This document shows positions 1 to 7,567 of a DNA stretch of 64,000 bases, one piece after another (the stretch's first letter is position 1; the number at the start of each line of letters is the position of its first letter). This DNA is from JACOMS01 sp964352785 (GTDB taxonomy: Bacteria > Pseudomonadota > Alphaproteobacteria > Caulobacterales > Maricaulaceae), in contig CAYGTI010000016.1 of NCBI GenBank assembly GCA_964352785.1, positions 1-64,000 on the forward strand, in the 5' to 3' direction. Both the position numbers and the translations under genes were made by a program. The notes beneath the pieces were generated by a model that did no database searches, had not been told where the DNA came from, and worked only from the letters and a program-made list of their open reading frames with translations.

Positions 1-65
1 AAACAAAGGCCGCTTAAATGAGATAAGGACCCGGAATTAAACCGGGACAAGTCCAGCTCATCCAG

Positions 66-434
66 ATGCACCTAGAGACGCACCGGACAGATGAGATCAA
101 GCTCTTAGGGACACGCCTAGAATATGTAAGAACACGGGTAGGGGGCAAGCTCCAGTCTGAGACCACAGATACGTTCTCCGTGAATAGTCAGGCCCACCGG
201 TCTTCTGGAAGATCACCTGCGACCGTCCGCATTGTCCCTGACGCCGCTTTCGCCATCGGGAACGTCAACACAGGAGGCCGTGCCTTGTTCTTCCTAGAGC
301 TCGATAGAGACACAGAACCGATCACAGCTACGACCCGCCGCAACTCGATCATGGGCAAGTTCAAAAACTATGACGCCTATCTGACCTCTCGAAATGTCAA
401 CGGCGGAATAAAACCCTACCAGATGGCGGAGTAA
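66..434 (+). CDS. fragment resembling a replication-relaxation family protein
   Basis: A 122-residue frame, closed upstream by a stop at 24-26. Its centre reads as a 'PDA-(x)n-FFLELDRDTEP-(x)n-KFKNYDAYL' pattern, which resembles the conserved core of the plasmid/phage replication-relaxation (Replic_Relax) family. That family is usually two to three times longer, with an N-terminal winged helix that is not seen here. The frame ends soon after the motif, so it looks like a remnant truncated at both ends. An inverted repeat (arms 449-455 and 470-476) lies just after it, without a T-run. It sits beside a toxin-antitoxin pair, which fits a degenerate plasmid or integrative-element scrap. The family call is by eye and moderately weak. 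Confidence 0.4.
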   Translation: MHLETHRTDEIKLLGTRLEYVRTRVGGKLQSETTDTFSVNSQAHRSSGRSPATVRIVPDAAFAIGNVNTGGRALFFLELDRDTEPITATTRRNSIMGKFKNYDAYLTSRNVNGGIKPYQMAE

Positions 435-486
435 GAGTAGGCCACTGTGGCGGCCAATATTTCCATACAGGCCGCCGAACATTCAT

Positions 487-525
487 TTGCGAACTAAGCC
501 CATCTTATGCTATGCTACTAAGTAG
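487..525 (+). promoter_or_regulatory. candidate parDE promoter and operator
   Basis: TTGCGA at 487-492 and TATGCT at 511-516 form a plausible sigma-70 pair with an 18-base spacer. A perfect palindrome (arms CTACT 515-519 and AGTAG 521-525) overlaps the -10 box, where an autorepressing ParD/ParDE complex would be expected to bind. The position ahead of the antitoxin gene supports this. The function is inferred. Confidence 0.4.
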
Positions 526-549
526 GAAAATTGACAGAGCGGATAGGCC

Positions 550-822
550 ATGCCCAATATTAAAAGAAGCATTTCAGTAACAGATCAGCAACATGACTGG
601 ATCAAAGCTCAAGTCGAGGCAGGGCAGTTTGGGAATGAAAGCGAAGTTTATCGCAACTTAATTCGTAAGGCTCAAGATGAAGAGGCTAAACTTATAGAAC
701 TTCGCGCCATGCTCGATGAAGGCGAAGCTGATATTGCAGCAGGCCGCTATACAGAAATTTCGTCCAAGAAGAATATAGGGCAATTCTTTGATGGCATTCG
801 TGCTGCGCGCCAACCGTCTTAA
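550..822 (+). CDS. parD: ParD-type antitoxin
   Basis: A 90-residue protein. The N-terminal part (about residues 3-40, 'KRSISVTDQQHDWIKAQV' then GQFGNESEVYRNLIR) is the ribbon-helix-helix DNA-binding fold of the CC2985/ParD family. The charged C-terminal half (DEEAKLIELRAMLDEGEADI) matches the toxin-wrapping helix of ParD proteins. It would neutralise the ParE product of the next gene and autorepress the operon through a palindrome at 515-525. Its stop codon overlaps the parE start by one base, the usual coupling for these modules. The assignment is solid. Which partner it resists is inferred from adjacency. Confidence 0.88.
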   Translation: MPNIKRSISVTDQQHDWIKAQVEAGQFGNESEVYRNLIRKAQDEEAKLIELRAMLDEGEADIAAGRYTEISSKKNIGQFFDGIRAARQPS

Positions 823-1118
823 TGATGAAGTTAAGGCTTTCGGATCGCGCCGCATCTGAACTTCGCCGTATAGAAAGCTATACGCTGGGAGTCTTCGGCG
901 CGGAGCAAGCGGATCAATATCTTTTGGACTTACAAAATAATTTTGAGATGATTTTAGATCACCCAAAAATTGGACGCTCTGCGGACAATGTTAGAAGCGG
1001 CTACCGTAAATTATTGAGCGGTTCTCATGTCATATATTACACCGTGAGTGATAAGTATGTGGACATCGTTGCCGTCCTTCATGCGCAGATGGATGTTACT
1101 CGTTATTTTAATGAGTAG
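822..1118 (+). CDS. parE: ParE-type toxin
   Basis: A 98-residue RelE/ParE superfamily protein. The N-terminal segment 'LRLSDRAASELRRIESYT' is the typical first strand and helix. 'GYRKLLSGSHVIYYTV' followed by 'AVLHAQMDVTRYF' is the classic ParE C-terminal pattern (R-x-L..G.H.I.Y......I..(V/I)LH..MD..R). ParE toxins act on DNA gyrase. The substrate of this one is not shown by sequence. The start at 822 overlaps the parD stop by one base. A second ATG follows at 825, so the start is uncertain by one codon. The pair is complete and looks functional. Confidence 0.88.
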   Translation: MMKLRLSDRAASELRRIESYTLGVFGAEQADQYLLDLQNNFEMILDHPKIGRSADNVRSGYRKLLSGSHVIYYTVSDKYVDIVAVLHAQMDVTRYFNE

Positions 1119-1172
1119 GGAGCGGCTTTGATAATTTATCATCGTCGGGTCTGTTTCAAATGTGACAATCCG

Positions 1173-2552
1173 CTATTTGGCGTCGACAAGCGCCCAGAAA
1201 GATGTCTTCCGGCCATGTTGTTCTCGCAGTTTATCTTCATAAGCCGCATGACCCGAAAACCCTCCATAGTTTGCAATAGAACCGTCTAAGCTTTCACACG
1301 CCAGAAGATGCCGCGCTGCATGCCGATACCGCTTGCTACGGGCGTTTTGTAGGGCAAAGTCAATTTGAGTTCTGTGCAGCAATGCGGCTGCAAGGCAGTG
1401 CCTTGCCTCCATAACTCTCGCGGCTGGGACCAGAAGCTCATAATGCCGCCCGTCTATTTCATTAAAACGAGCTTCAATCATCTTAGCTGCCGTGTCTAAA
1501 GCGGGCCATTTAAGAAGAAATTGAAGCGAAATGTGAATATCAGAATATGTAGCGGCGACGGCTAAGGCTTTATCTTCGGCCTCCACGTCATCAAACCCTT
1601 TTAGACGGTCCAAATAGTCCCTCAATGCATCTGTATTCAAAGTCGCTTCATATAGGAAGAGACGCACGGCTTGCGCCTCATCTGGGCGGCCCAGAGCGTC
1701 TAAAGCAGCGGTGCGGGCTCGATGCCAGGATAGATCGGCGTAGCGGCCTGAGACAGCCGCTCTTTCAAGCGAGGGCACCTCTTCCACATTATCCAACAGA
1801 TCAAGCGCCTCTTGAGCCCGGCTGGCAGATAAAAGCCGCAGGGCAATTTGCGCCGCAACGCGAGGAAGCTTTTGTAAGTCAGGGCTATACTGTGACATAT
1901 AGGCGTTAACATCACCCAAGGCGTCTGCGATCTCCTGCAACGCTATTTGCTTCCAATACGCGCTGTTTCCCGCAGGCTTCGCTTCGATGAGATCTCGCAG
2001 ATGGCTTAGGCCTAATGGCCCTAAGGCAGGGGAGAGTATGGGTATGAGGCCGTCATACTCAGCATATTCATTTTTTCGTATCGCGGGCAAAAGCTGCTTT
2101 GCTAAAGCTTTGGGGTTAATCTGAGCCTTAAGGGCTATATCTCCCATATCTTGCCGGGCATCTGCAAATATCTGCCCTAAAGACCCGCGGCTATCATCAT
2201 ATCGTTCAAAGCAGGGGCCAGCTATGCCGATAAAAAGCCATAGCATCTCTAAGGCTTCTGCCGGGCTTTCTTTTGCCAAATCCCGCGTTATTGATCGGTG
2301 TAGGGTTGATATTTCACTGACAAAGGGTTTCCCTTGTCTCCAGTCAATGTAGCTGCGAGATTTGCGCAACTCACCTAATCTTTTCTGGATCTGTTTCTTC
2401 AAAGCCCCGCCGCCTTGCTTTGCCGCCAAAGTCATTTTTATGCGCCGGGTTAGAACGGGATTTCCATTACTGATGTCAATCAAAAGCTTGAAAAGCGCCG
2501 TAGCCCCAAGGTCTTCAAGGGTTTTTGCATCAAGTTTTATTCTGGGTGCCAT
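1173..2552 (-). CDS. DUF6880-type helical protein
   Basis: A 459-residue soluble protein rich in alanine and leucine helices, starting 'MAPRIKLDAKTLEDLGA', with 'LLIDISNGNPVLTRRIKM' soon after. This beginning and overall make-up resemble the DUF6880 family, widespread and uncharacterised in Alphaproteobacteria. The body is a succession of helical pairs (for example 'RLLSASRAQEALDLLDNV' and 'RTAALDALGRPDEAQAVRL') that look TPR-like. Near the C-terminus is 'HYELLVPAARVMEARHCL', with the closing 'RKTSFWALVDAK'. No signal peptide or membrane segment is seen. It is convergent with parDE and is the last intact gene before the palindrome-rich patch. Its function is unknown. Confidence 0.75.
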   Translation of the reverse strand: MAPRIKLDAKTLEDLGATALFKLLIDISNGNPVLTRRIKMTLAAKQGGGALKKQIQKRLGELRKSRSYIDWRQGKPFVSEISTLHRSITRDLAKESPAEALEMLWLFIGIAGPCFERYDDSRGSLGQIFADARQDMGDIALKAQINPKALAKQLLPAIRKNEYAEYDGLIPILSPALGPLGLSHLRDLIEAKPAGNSAYWKQIALQEIADALGDVNAYMSQYSPDLQKLPRVAAQIALRLLSASRAQEALDLLDNVEEVPSLERAAVSGRYADLSWHRARTAALDALGRPDEAQAVRLFLYEATLNTDALRDYLDRLKGFDDVEAEDKALAVAATYSDIHISLQFLLKWPALDTAAKMIEARFNEIDGRHYELLVPAARVMEARHCLAAALLHRTQIDFALQNARSKRYRHAARHLLACESLDGSIANYGGFSGHAAYEDKLREQHGRKTSFWALVDAK

Positions 2553-2819
2553 AAGCGTAAACCCTACTCAGGCCCATTCCCTGATGCCAGATCAAAATTC
2601 CCAGATCTGCAAATTAAGTTCCCTGCTAATTTTTGCAGGGAATTCTATAAAAAACATCATAACTTCAGTTACTTGATAAGCGAAAGACGCTGCTTTTCTG
2701 CCTTCTCGGCCAAATTTTGCGTTTTTTCCCTGTAAATACCCTGTAAAGCAGGGAAAATGGGTAGATACGTCTTCGGTGATGACTGCGCCCACCGCCACTA
2801 CCTTCTGGCACAACCCGAC
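2553..2819. repeat. palindrome-rich non-coding patch built on CAGGGAA/TTCCCTG
   Basis: This gene-free stretch contains several copies of TTCCCTG and its complement. They form at least two perfect hairpins: arms 2619-2626 and 2635-2642 (8 bp), and arms 2724-2732 and 2749-2757 (9 bp). A minus-strand reading frame crosses it but encodes only the repeat (peptide pieces such as REF/EFPAK/IWEF), so I do not call a gene. Similar 'REF'-coding repeats are seen beside integrases and recombinases in other Alphaproteobacteria (from memory). It ends exactly where the insertion sequence begins. Confidence 0.5.
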
Positions 2820-3621
2820 GGCTTTGTCAGATTAAGTTCTGATTTTCAGTTCTATGTTACATCTTTGGCATGAAAGTCTCCATTTATCATCGACACCGTT
2901 TCCATCCTGATATTATTAGCCGTGCCGTTTGGCTATATTATCGTTTTAATCTGAGCTTTCGTGATATCGAAGAACTGATGGCCGAGCGTGGCGTTGATGT
3001 TTCTTATGAAACGATCCGGCAATGGGTTGATAAGTACGGCAGCACATACGCAAAACGGCTAAAGTCTAAGGCAGACAAGCCATCTCCAGTTTGGCATTTG
3101 GATGAAGTCTACACCAAGATAAATGGAAAAATGCTCTATCTTTGGCGAGCGGTTGATGATGAAGGACCCGTACTTGATGTCGTTGTTCAAAGACGACGAA
3201 ACACAAAGGCAGCGCTGAGATTATTGCGTAAACTTCTAAGGAACCAAGGCGTAAGACCAGAACGGATTGTCACCGATAAACTCGGATCTTACGGCGCAGC
3301 CTTAAAGGACTTGGGACTCAAGCATCTGCAAGACGCGGGAGGCAGAAAGAACAACCGTGCTGAATGCTCACATGTTCTAATACGAAGGCGGGAGCGGAAA
3401 GCACAGAAGTTCCGGTTAGTCAAAGCGGTTCAAAAGTTACTTTCCAATCACGGCTCCATCTACAACCTTTTCAATCATCGACGCCATCTCACCTCAATAT
3501 AAACTCTCAGAAATTTCCGAAAAGGTGCTTAATCCGAATGGAATGTTGTGACGTCTGCCGTTATGGGATAGATTTGTGAGGGAGGGCAAAACACGGTGAG
3601 GTAACTTAAGTTGATAAAGCC
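2820..3621 (+). mobile_element. IS6-family insertion sequence, copy 1
   Basis: An 802-bp element. The left end at 2820 starts GGCTTTGTCAGATTAAG. The right end (3603-3621) carries an imperfect inverted copy ending in AAAGCC, the usual terminal bases of IS6-family elements. A single transposase gene fills the centre. The 8-bp flanks (2812-2819 AACCCGAC and 3622-3629 AATCGCTC) do not match, so no target duplication remains. This suggests an old insertion or a recombined end. A second, decayed copy of nearly the same length lies at 41597-42397 in the same orientation. Confidence 0.8.
2870..3502 (+). CDS. IS6-family transposase, probably clipped at the C-terminus
   Basis: A 210-residue DDE transposase. 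It opens with a helix-turn-helix region ('NLSFRDIEELMAERGVDVSY', then ETIRQW). The catalytic residues appear to be Asp78 (HLDEVY), Asp136 (VTDKLGSY) and Glu165 (NNRAEC). The frame stops after 'NLFNHRRHLTSI'. In the homologous copy near 42.2 kb the same region reads on for about twenty more residues. Family members normally have a tail after the HRRH motif, so a small lesion near 3495 has probably removed the last residues. Whether it is still active cannot be told from sequence. Confidence 0.82.
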   Translation: MKVSIYHRHRFHPDIISRAVWLYYRFNLSFRDIEELMAERGVDVSYETIRQWVDKYGSTYAKRLKSKADKPSPVWHLDEVYTKINGKMLYLWRAVDDEGPVLDVVVQRRRNTKAALRLLRKLLRNQGVRPERIVTDKLGSYGAALKDLGLKHLQDAGGRKNNRAECSHVLIRRRERKAQKFRLVKAVQKLLSNHGSIYNLFNHRRHLTSI

Positions 3622-3672
3622 AATCGCTCGTGCTGAATCTAATTTATGAGATAAAATGGTCGTTTTACCCCC

Positions 3673-5970
3673 TTACTCTCCCAATGTGTCTTGGAAAAAC
3701 TCTAGGATTTGGCGGTCGCGGTGAACTTTGTTGCCTGTGTCGCGGAACCCGTGTTTTTCGCCGGGATAGGTCATCAGGCGTAAGTTTTGTGCGCCGCTTT
3801 TCTGCATCGCGTCCATGAGCTTGATGGAATGGCGGAAGACCACATTATCATCGGCCATGCCGTGGATGAGCAAAACGGGCTCGGTCAGGCCGCCGAGATA
3901 AGGAAAAACCGCGCCGTTTTCATAAGCGCCTTGAGTATAGTTGGGATGATCAACGCGCGGGTCTCCCAAATAACGCTCGGTATAGGCGGTATCATAAAGC
4001 GCCCAATCGGTGACTGGCGCGCCGGAAACGCCCGAGGCATAATAATCCGTTTGCGCGAGCATATGCAGCGCCATATAACCTCCATAAGACCAGCCATAAA
4101 CACCCATTTTATCCGGATCGACAAAATCCTGCGCGGCGAGCCATTCGGCCCCCACGGATTGGTCGACGACTTCGGCGCGGCCCATAGAGCGGTAGAGATG
4201 ATTCTCAAAGGCTTTGCCCCGGTTGGACGCGCCGCGATTATCGATCTGAAAGACAACGAAACCATGGTGGGCGAGCATCATGGGCAAATGACGGCGTCCC
4301 CAACCTTTGTGCACGCGCTGGACGCCCGGACCGCCGTAAACAATCGTAATCGACGGGCGTTTTTCGCCCGCCTTTAAATCGAGAGGCTTATACAGCACAT
4401 AGTCCATCAGAGTACCGTCTTCGGCGGGCAGTTGTCCGTACTCTGGCATGATGTGCGCGTCGACATAAGGTGCATAAGGATGACCCGCGCCCAGCAGGTT
4501 TTCATTTAGCCACGCGAGCGGCGTGCCATGATTGTCAAACGCGCGGGTTTGCGGCGGTGCGCCGGGGTTTGAAAATGTGCCTATGAACCGCGCACAATTC
4601 TCTGAGAAGGCTGCTTTGTGTTGACCCGCGCCGGACGTCAGCTGCACCACTGCTGCCTCAACCTTGTTGAGCGCAAAAACATGCGCTTCAAGCGGGCTAT
4701 CTTGCCATCCGGAAACATAGGTTTTGCCGCCAGCCTCATCGATGCATAAAATATCACGCACATTCATTTCGGCAGGACTGACAGCGGTCAATGTCCCGTC
4801 ATCGCCGAGAACGAAAACCTGCCGCAGATCGTTTTGCTCGCTGGTGAACATCAGCCCGCCTGACGCAAGCGCGTAAAACTCCGTGCGGATATTAATCCAT
4901 GTCGGGCTTGTTTCTTCAAACAGGCTTCGGGATATGCCCGTATCTGCGTCAATGGCGAGGATTTTGTGAGATTTATGGTCTCGGGATAATATCCCGGCAT
5001 AAAGCGTTTTTGAATCCGCGCTCCACGCTGCGCGTGTTAAAAAAATGTCCGGGTCATTTCCAAGGTCGGCCCAAATCGTCGCCCCGCCTGTACGCGCGGT
5101 CATACCCAATTTGATGGAGGCATTATCAGTGCCCGCAAACGGGTAGCGCTGGGAGATCATGGTCACGCCGGCCGCGCCGAAATCAAGACGGTTTTCAATG
5201 CCGATGGCACTCTCGTCAATTTGCGTATAGGCGAGCCGGGCCTCGTCCGGAGCCCACCAATAGCCTGTCGAGCGCGCTAACTCTTCTTGGACAACAAAAC
5301 TGGCGACCGCGTTTCGAACCACTTCCGTAGCTCCGTCCGATAACTGCCGCTCCAGCCCTGTGCTTAAGTCTGTGACATAGAGGTTATTGCCGCGCACATA
5401 GGCCACATACTGGCCCGAGGCACTGACTTTGGCATCGGTTTCAAATCCTTTGGTGGCCGTAACCTGCTGGGTTTTTTGGGCGGTCACATCATAGACGAAG
5501 ACATCTCCACCCAGAGGAAAAATCAGTTGGTTTGGACCCGCCCATGCATAAGAGACTATGCCTTGGCCGTACTCGCGCGCGCGCTCGCGGCGATTTTTCT
5601 CTTCCTCTGAAAGGGTTTCCGGCGCGCCGAGCAAATCTGTGGAGCTCACTAACAAGCGACCCTCTCCCGTCTCTAGATCATAGGCCCAAAGGTCTTGTTG
5701 CGTAGCGTCTGTGTCCCGTCCTTGCAGCACGGTCACCACCGCGCCGTTCGGCGAAATAGCGGGTTTCTTGAGGACAGGCCCATCAAGCGACGGGCTGGAG
5801 TGGATAATCTCAGGTGTCAGCTTGCCGGGGCCGGAATCGGCTTGAATGAAGGAGGCAGATGTTGACGCGCTATTCAAAGTGCCGCCATTTTGCGCGGCTT
5901 CGCACCCTGACAGCGCCGCGAAAGAGAGGCATACAGCTGCTAAAAAATAAGCTTTCATGATCATCCTCAC
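3673..5970 (-). CDS. exported dipeptidyl peptidase IV-type S9 peptidase, predicted lipoprotein
   Basis: A 765-residue protein that cleaves dipeptides from peptide N-termini in this family. The N-terminus has a signal sequence ending in a lipobox (LSGC, about residue 23), so it is predicted to be membrane-anchored in the periplasm or outer membrane. Residues of about 40-500 form a beta-propeller with the DPP IV paired-Glu region (VVQEELARSTGYWWAPDE). The hydrolase domain has Ser628 in GWSYGGYM, Asp707 in MADDNV and His740 in GEKHGF, a complete triad. It lies 78 bp after dapB on the same strand. Another S9 peptidase is at 46.3 kb and an exported M17 aminopeptidase at 57.3 kb, which suggests a protein-degrading lifestyle. 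Confidence 0.9.
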   Translation of the reverse strand: MRMIMKAYFLAAVCLSFAALSGCEAAQNGGTLNSASTSASFIQADSGPGKLTPEIIHSSPSLDGPVLKKPAISPNGAVVTVLQGRDTDATQQDLWAYDLETGEGRLLVSSTDLLGAPETLSEEEKNRRERAREYGQGIVSYAWAGPNQLIFPLGGDVFVYDVTAQKTQQVTATKGFETDAKVSASGQYVAYVRGNNLYVTDLSTGLERQLSDGATEVVRNAVASFVVQEELARSTGYWWAPDEARLAYTQIDESAIGIENRLDFGAAGVTMISQRYPFAGTDNASIKLGMTARTGGATIWADLGNDPDIFLTRAAWSADSKTLYAGILSRDHKSHKILAIDADTGISRSLFEETSPTWINIRTEFYALASGGLMFTSEQNDLRQVFVLGDDGTLTAVSPAEMNVRDILCIDEAGGKTYVSGWQDSPLEAHVFALNKVEAAVVQLTSGAGQHKAAFSENCARFIGTFSNPGAPPQTRAFDNHGTPLAWLNENLLGAGHPYAPYVDAHIMPEYGQLPAEDGTLMDYVLYKPLDLKAGEKRPSITIVYGGPGVQRVHKGWGRRHLPMMLAHHGFVVFQIDNRGASNRGKAFENHLYRSMGRAEVVDQSVGAEWLAAQDFVDPDKMGVYGWSYGGYMALHMLAQTDYYASGVSGAPVTDWALYDTAYTERYLGDPRVDHPNYTQGAYENGAVFPYLGGLTEPVLLIHGMADDNVVFRHSIKLMDAMQKSGAQNLRLMTYPGEKHGFRDTGNKVHRDRQILEFFQDTLGE

Positions 5971-6048
5971 ACAATTTCGCCAGAATACACGTTCCTTGTA
6001 GCGAGGCGGCCTTTCATGCGCAATACGAACCAGAAAGGCCAGAGGTGT

Positions 6049-6867
6049 TTATAAGCCGAGGCCCAAAACGTCTTTCATATCGTACAGGCCTTTGGGCTGG
6101 CCCGCAGCCCAGAGCGCGGCGGTCACAGCCCCGCTGGCAAAGACAGAGCGGTCAAAGGCGTCATGTCCGAGGGTGATCATTTCCAGCTCACTAGCAATAC
6201 GAACCTCGTGTTGACCCACGACGCCGCCGCCGCGCAGAGCCGCAAATCCGATTTGCCCCTCGGGGCGAGCCTCGCCGCGTCCTTCACGAGACAAAGCTTG
6301 ATGATCCTGTAGGTTAATCCCGCGCCCGCGCGCCGCCGCTTCGCCGAGCATCAAGGCGGTTCCGGACGGAGCGTCAACTTTGTGGCGGTGATGCATCTCC
6401 AGCACTTCGATATCCCATCCGCTGCGCAGTTTATCAGACGCAAGCTCCACTAGCACTTCGAGCATATTGACGCCCAAAGAAAAATTACCTGATTTTAACA
6501 ATGTGATGTCGCTCGCGGCATTGAGCAGCGCTGCCTCTTCGGTTTCTGTGTAGCCCGTTGTGCCCGTGATGAACGTTTTGCAGCGCGTGCTATGCATAGC
6601 GAGCGCCGCATCAATCGCAGATTGCGGCGAGGAAAAGTCGATCAGCACATCACAAACGTCCAGCGCCGCACGGATATCCGGCGTGAGTAAAACACCGCAT
6701 GGCTTCAAACCCGCGACCGAGGCTGCGTCTGCAGCCAAATGCGGCGAGGCGGGCGAGGTAATCGCCGCCGCGAGCTGTGCACGGGGTTCACCGCTGAGCG
6801 CGCGAATAATCGCGCCGCCCATACGTCCGTCTGCTCCCAATATCCCAATCTGCAAAATATCGCTCAT
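6049..6867 (-). CDS. dapB: 4-hydroxy-tetrahydrodipicolinate reductase
   Basis: A 272-residue enzyme that reduces hydroxytetrahydrodipicolinate with NAD(P)H in the diaminopimelate/lysine pathway. The N-terminal Rossmann motif is 'GILGADGRMGGAI'. The substrate-binding and catalytic segment is 'HHRHKVDAPSGTAL' near residue 155. 'TGTTGYTETE' and 'KSGNFSLGVN' are further family signatures. Length is normal. The peptidase gene follows on the same strand, and the dapE gene of the same pathway is about 16 kb away, so the pathway is dispersed rather than one operon. Confidence 0.97.
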   Translation of the reverse strand: MSDILQIGILGADGRMGGAIIRALSGEPRAQLAAAITSPASPHLAADAASVAGLKPCGVLLTPDIRAALDVCDVLIDFSSPQSAIDAALAMHSTRCKTFITGTTGYTETEEAALLNAASDITLLKSGNFSLGVNMLEVLVELASDKLRSGWDIEVLEMHHRHKVDAPSGTALMLGEAAARGRGINLQDHQALSREGRGEARPEGQIGFAALRGGGVVGQHEVRIASELEMITLGHDAFDRSVFASGAVTAALWAAGQPKGLYDMKDVLGLGL

Positions 6868-7023
6868 AGGGCGCTATAGCCTTAAGCAGCGCACCGTCCA
6901 ATATTTTTCATACACAAACTTTTTTACCGGGCTTTTTACACGTATGTCATCAGCCCATTTTAGGGCTTGGTAATCACGCGGCCAAGGGTTAGTAAAATTA
7001 CCGTAAATCACAAGGGACTTATT

Positions 7024-7539
7024 TTGACAGACTCCAAGCTGACACAGATCGCCAAGGCCGCAGAAATTTACGGGGCCCGCAGTTTTGATAATTACGCGCA
7101 AATCCGGTCTGTCGCAGAAAAGGTTCGCGATGGGTTGTGCAAGTGGCTCGATAATGAAACGCAGTGCGTTTTTTTAGTCCCGCCGCAAGGCCCATTCCAA
7201 GCTCAAAATTATCGGTCTGCCGCGTTCTCCGTTGCCGGGAAGGGTTTTCTTCCGCTGGAACCCATCAGCTTTGGCCTTGCCATCAAAGTTTCCGGAGAAG
7301 GCGATTATATGCGCTTGATCATGACGTGCCGAAAAGAAGGCGGCCGCATGTTTATATCGGTCGAAGACGCGGCGACATTTACTCTGACTCTGCCCGTTAT
7401 CGATACAGATCTCGAAAGAGTGTTCGAAGGGCTGCACCATCACCTTTTGGAATGGTTCACGGGACGCGTCGAAGAATATGACCACGGTGATTACGGATCC
7501 ACCGATATTGGTTTTGATATACAGCGCGCCGAAGACTAA
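7024..7539 (+). CDS. conserved-looking protein of unknown function
   Basis: The best start is TTG at 7024, preceded at good distance by AAGGGA (7010-7015). This gives 171 residues beginning 'LTDSKLTQIAKAAEIYGA'. An in-frame ATG at 6967 is possible but has no ribosome site. The protein is soluble with no signal peptide. It has alternating beta segments ('AFSVAGKGFLPLEPISFGLA', 'RMFISVEDAATFTLTLPV') and an acidic C-terminus (EEYDHGDYGS). I do not recognise a family. It is followed 28 bp later by the antiporter gene and may share its transcript. Confidence 0.65.
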   Translation: MTDSKLTQIAKAAEIYGARSFDNYAQIRSVAEKVRDGLCKWLDNETQCVFLVPPQGPFQAQNYRSAAFSVAGKGFLPLEPISFGLAIKVSGEGDYMRLIMTCRKEGGRMFISVEDAATFTLTLPVIDTDLERVFEGLHHHLLEWFTGRVEEYDHGDYGSTDIGFDIQRAED

Positions 7540-7567
7540 ATTCCACTAAAATTTTTAAGGATCATCT

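Noticed and set aside
449..476. An intrinsic terminator after the replication-relaxation remnant
   Set aside because: The inverted repeat GGCGGCC/GGCCGCC has no T-run and a 14-base loop, so termination is not supported.
2592..2813. A 73-residue minus-strand protein
   Set aside because: It only translates the palindromic CAGGGAA repeats, has no ribosome site and no protein-like composition.
3787..4377. A 196-residue plus-strand frame inside the dipeptidyl peptidase gene
   Set aside because: It is the antisense shadow of a well-conserved gene. Codon pattern and motifs belong to the minus strand.
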